Shown here piece by piece: positions 63,220-64,000 of a DNA stretch of 64,000 nucleotides. The notes beneath the pieces were generated by a model that did not search any database, had not been told where the DNA came from, and saw only the letters and a list, made by a program, of their open reading frames with translations. The stretch is taken from the NCBI RefSeq assembly GCF_900182695.1, contig NZ_FXTK01000008.1, positions 62,001 through 126,000 on the forward strand, in the 5' to 3' direction. Source of the DNA: Paracoccus laeviglucosivorans (GTDB lineage: Bacteria > Pseudomonadota > Alphaproteobacteria > Rhodobacterales > Rhodobacteraceae). Position 1 is the stretch's first letter. Each line of letters begins with the position of its first letter. A program made the position numbers and the translations under genes.

Positions 63220-64000
63220 GCGGCGGCGATCCTTTCGATGACCTGCGGCGTAGGGGCGGGCACACCCTCCAGCGCGGCAGCCAGAGGGGCCAGCGCGGGA
63301 TGGGCCAGATCACGCTGGATCAACGCCCAGACGCGGGGCATGAAGGCCAGATAGCGGCGTTTCCCCTCAAGCTGGGCTAGACGGGTGAAGATGCCCATGA
63401 TGCGCAGGTTGCGCTGTGCGCCCAGCAGCGCATAGGCGGCGCGGAAGCGGTCAGGGTCCAGCCCGCGCGCGGCGATGTAGCGGTCGATCTGCGCCGCTTC
63501 GACCTGCGGGTCCACATCGCGGCGCGCGTCCTGCAACCCCGATACCAGATCATAGGCCGGATGCACCGCGACCGCGTCCTGAAAATCAAGGATGCCCAAG
63601 GGTGCATCGTCGCGCCAGATCAGGTTTTCGGCATGGAAATCGCGCAGGCCAAGCACGGGGGCGATATCTTCGGCCAGTTCCTTGTGCAGTTCCTGAATGA
63701 CCGCCGAGACCGCAGCCCCCTTGCCGGGCGCCCCCGCCGCCGGAGGATAGTATTCCGCAAACAACCCCGCCTGCCGCGCCAGTTCCGCGCCGTTCAGGCG
63801 CAGGACGAATTCCGGGGGCGCGTGACCGTGCAATTCGACCAGCAGATCGGTCATGCGGTCATAGATGCGGCGGGCCAGCGCAGGCTCGCCCTCCAGCACG
63901 CGGGCGATCAGATCGTCGCCAAGATCTTCCAGCAGCAACAACCCCTCGACCTGATCGGTGGCAAGGATTTCGGGCGCGTGCAGGCCGCGACCGCGCAGCC
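63216..64000 (-). CDS. aminoglycoside phosphotransferase-family kinase (AmgK-like), 5' end outside the window
   Basis: About 260 residues of the C-terminal part are inside; the frame stays open through the window edge. APH fold: 'LLLLEDLGDD' hinge, catalytic block 'LGLRDFHAENLIWRDDAPLG' (His-x-Asp type with HAEN) and metal Asp in 'ILDFQDAVAVHPAYDLVSGL'. AmgK phosphorylates MurNAc/GlcNAc at C1. The pairing with the MurU-like gene (ATGA overlap) supports a role in cell-wall sugar salvage; choline/ethanolamine-type kinases are the alternative. Confidence 0.88.
   Translation of the reverse strand, partial: LRGRGLHAPEILATDQVEGLLLLEDLGDDLIARVLEGEPALARRIYDRMTDLLVELHGHAPPEFVLRLNGAELARQAGLFAEYYPPAAGAPGKGAAVSAVIQELHKELAEDIAPVLGLRDFHAENLIWRDDAPLGILDFQDAVAVHPAYDLVSGLQDARRDVDPQVEAAQIDRYIAARGLDPDRFRAAYALLGAQRNLRIMGIFTRLAQLEGKRRYLAFMPRVWALIQRDLAHPALAPLAAALEGVPAPTPQVIERIAAA

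Overview
The window reads as ordinary chromosome of a high-GC alphaproteobacterium of the Rhodobacteraceae, most likely Paracoccus or a close relative. This is inferred from gene content and gene order (regB/regA/hvrA, secB-fxsA-timA-smr, hslV/hslU, amgK-murU-like-addB-addA near trxA, leuS-lptE-holA) and from the Rhodobacter-type porin. It was not confirmed by any search. No tRNA, rRNA, CRISPR array, insertion sequence, phage or plasmid replication gene was recognised.

Positions 1-19.7 kb form a large sugar / sugar-acid catabolic region. A plus-strand unit (SMP-30 lactonase, galactose mutarotase, GntR regulator) is followed by a long minus-strand unit running from the dehydratase (9028) through SDR, 2-hydroxyacid dehydrogenase, GntR regulator, DMT transporter and FAH-family hydrolase to a hydroxypyruvate-isomerase-like protein. 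Divergent from it is a DHDPS-family lyase, and after that a DenD-type dehydrogenase, a third GntR regulator and another SDR. A CUT1 ABC sugar transporter (two permeases, Tat-exported binding protein, ATPase) and a PfkB sugar kinase follow on the minus strand, then an aldehyde dehydrogenase with its own terminator. The set fits uptake of a sugar, oxidation to the aldonate, dehydration to a 2-keto-3-deoxy acid and further breakdown. The exact substrate cannot be read from the sequence. Four GTATAC-centred palindromes lie at the intergenic promoter regions and are good candidates for GntR operators that tie the units together.

Positions 19.7-31 kb hold a 1-Cys peroxiredoxin, a DXD glycosyltransferase-like protein, pnp, a Tat-signal malate:quinone oxidoreductase, rpsO (mqo sits between rpsO and pnp), a small membrane-anchored RTX-repeat protein, a DUF1643 protein, the YggS PLP-homeostasis protein, a major porin and a DUF3576 lipoprotein. 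Positions 30.6-36.4 kb carry a tightly overlapping leuS-lptE-holA-flavoprotein run and a convergent GST. Positions 36.5-41.8 kb carry two MFS transporters and three glycosyltransferases, probably for the cell surface. One of the three has the motif set of GT29 sialyltransferases.

Positions 41.8-50 kb contain asd, a DUF4139 protein, a nucleosidase, a PAS protein without a kinase domain, and the global redox regulator pair RegB/RegA, divergent and without senC, followed by hvrA. A perfect match to the remembered RegA consensus lies between regB and regA. Positions 50-56 kb are housekeeping (secB, fxsA, timA, smr, hslUV, trxA). The window ends with the AddAB recombination nuclease and a MurU-like/AmgK-like cell-wall recycling pair, the last gene cut by the window edge. 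Three copies of a short GC-rich repeat were found, two intergenic and one lying in frame inside the flavoprotein gene.
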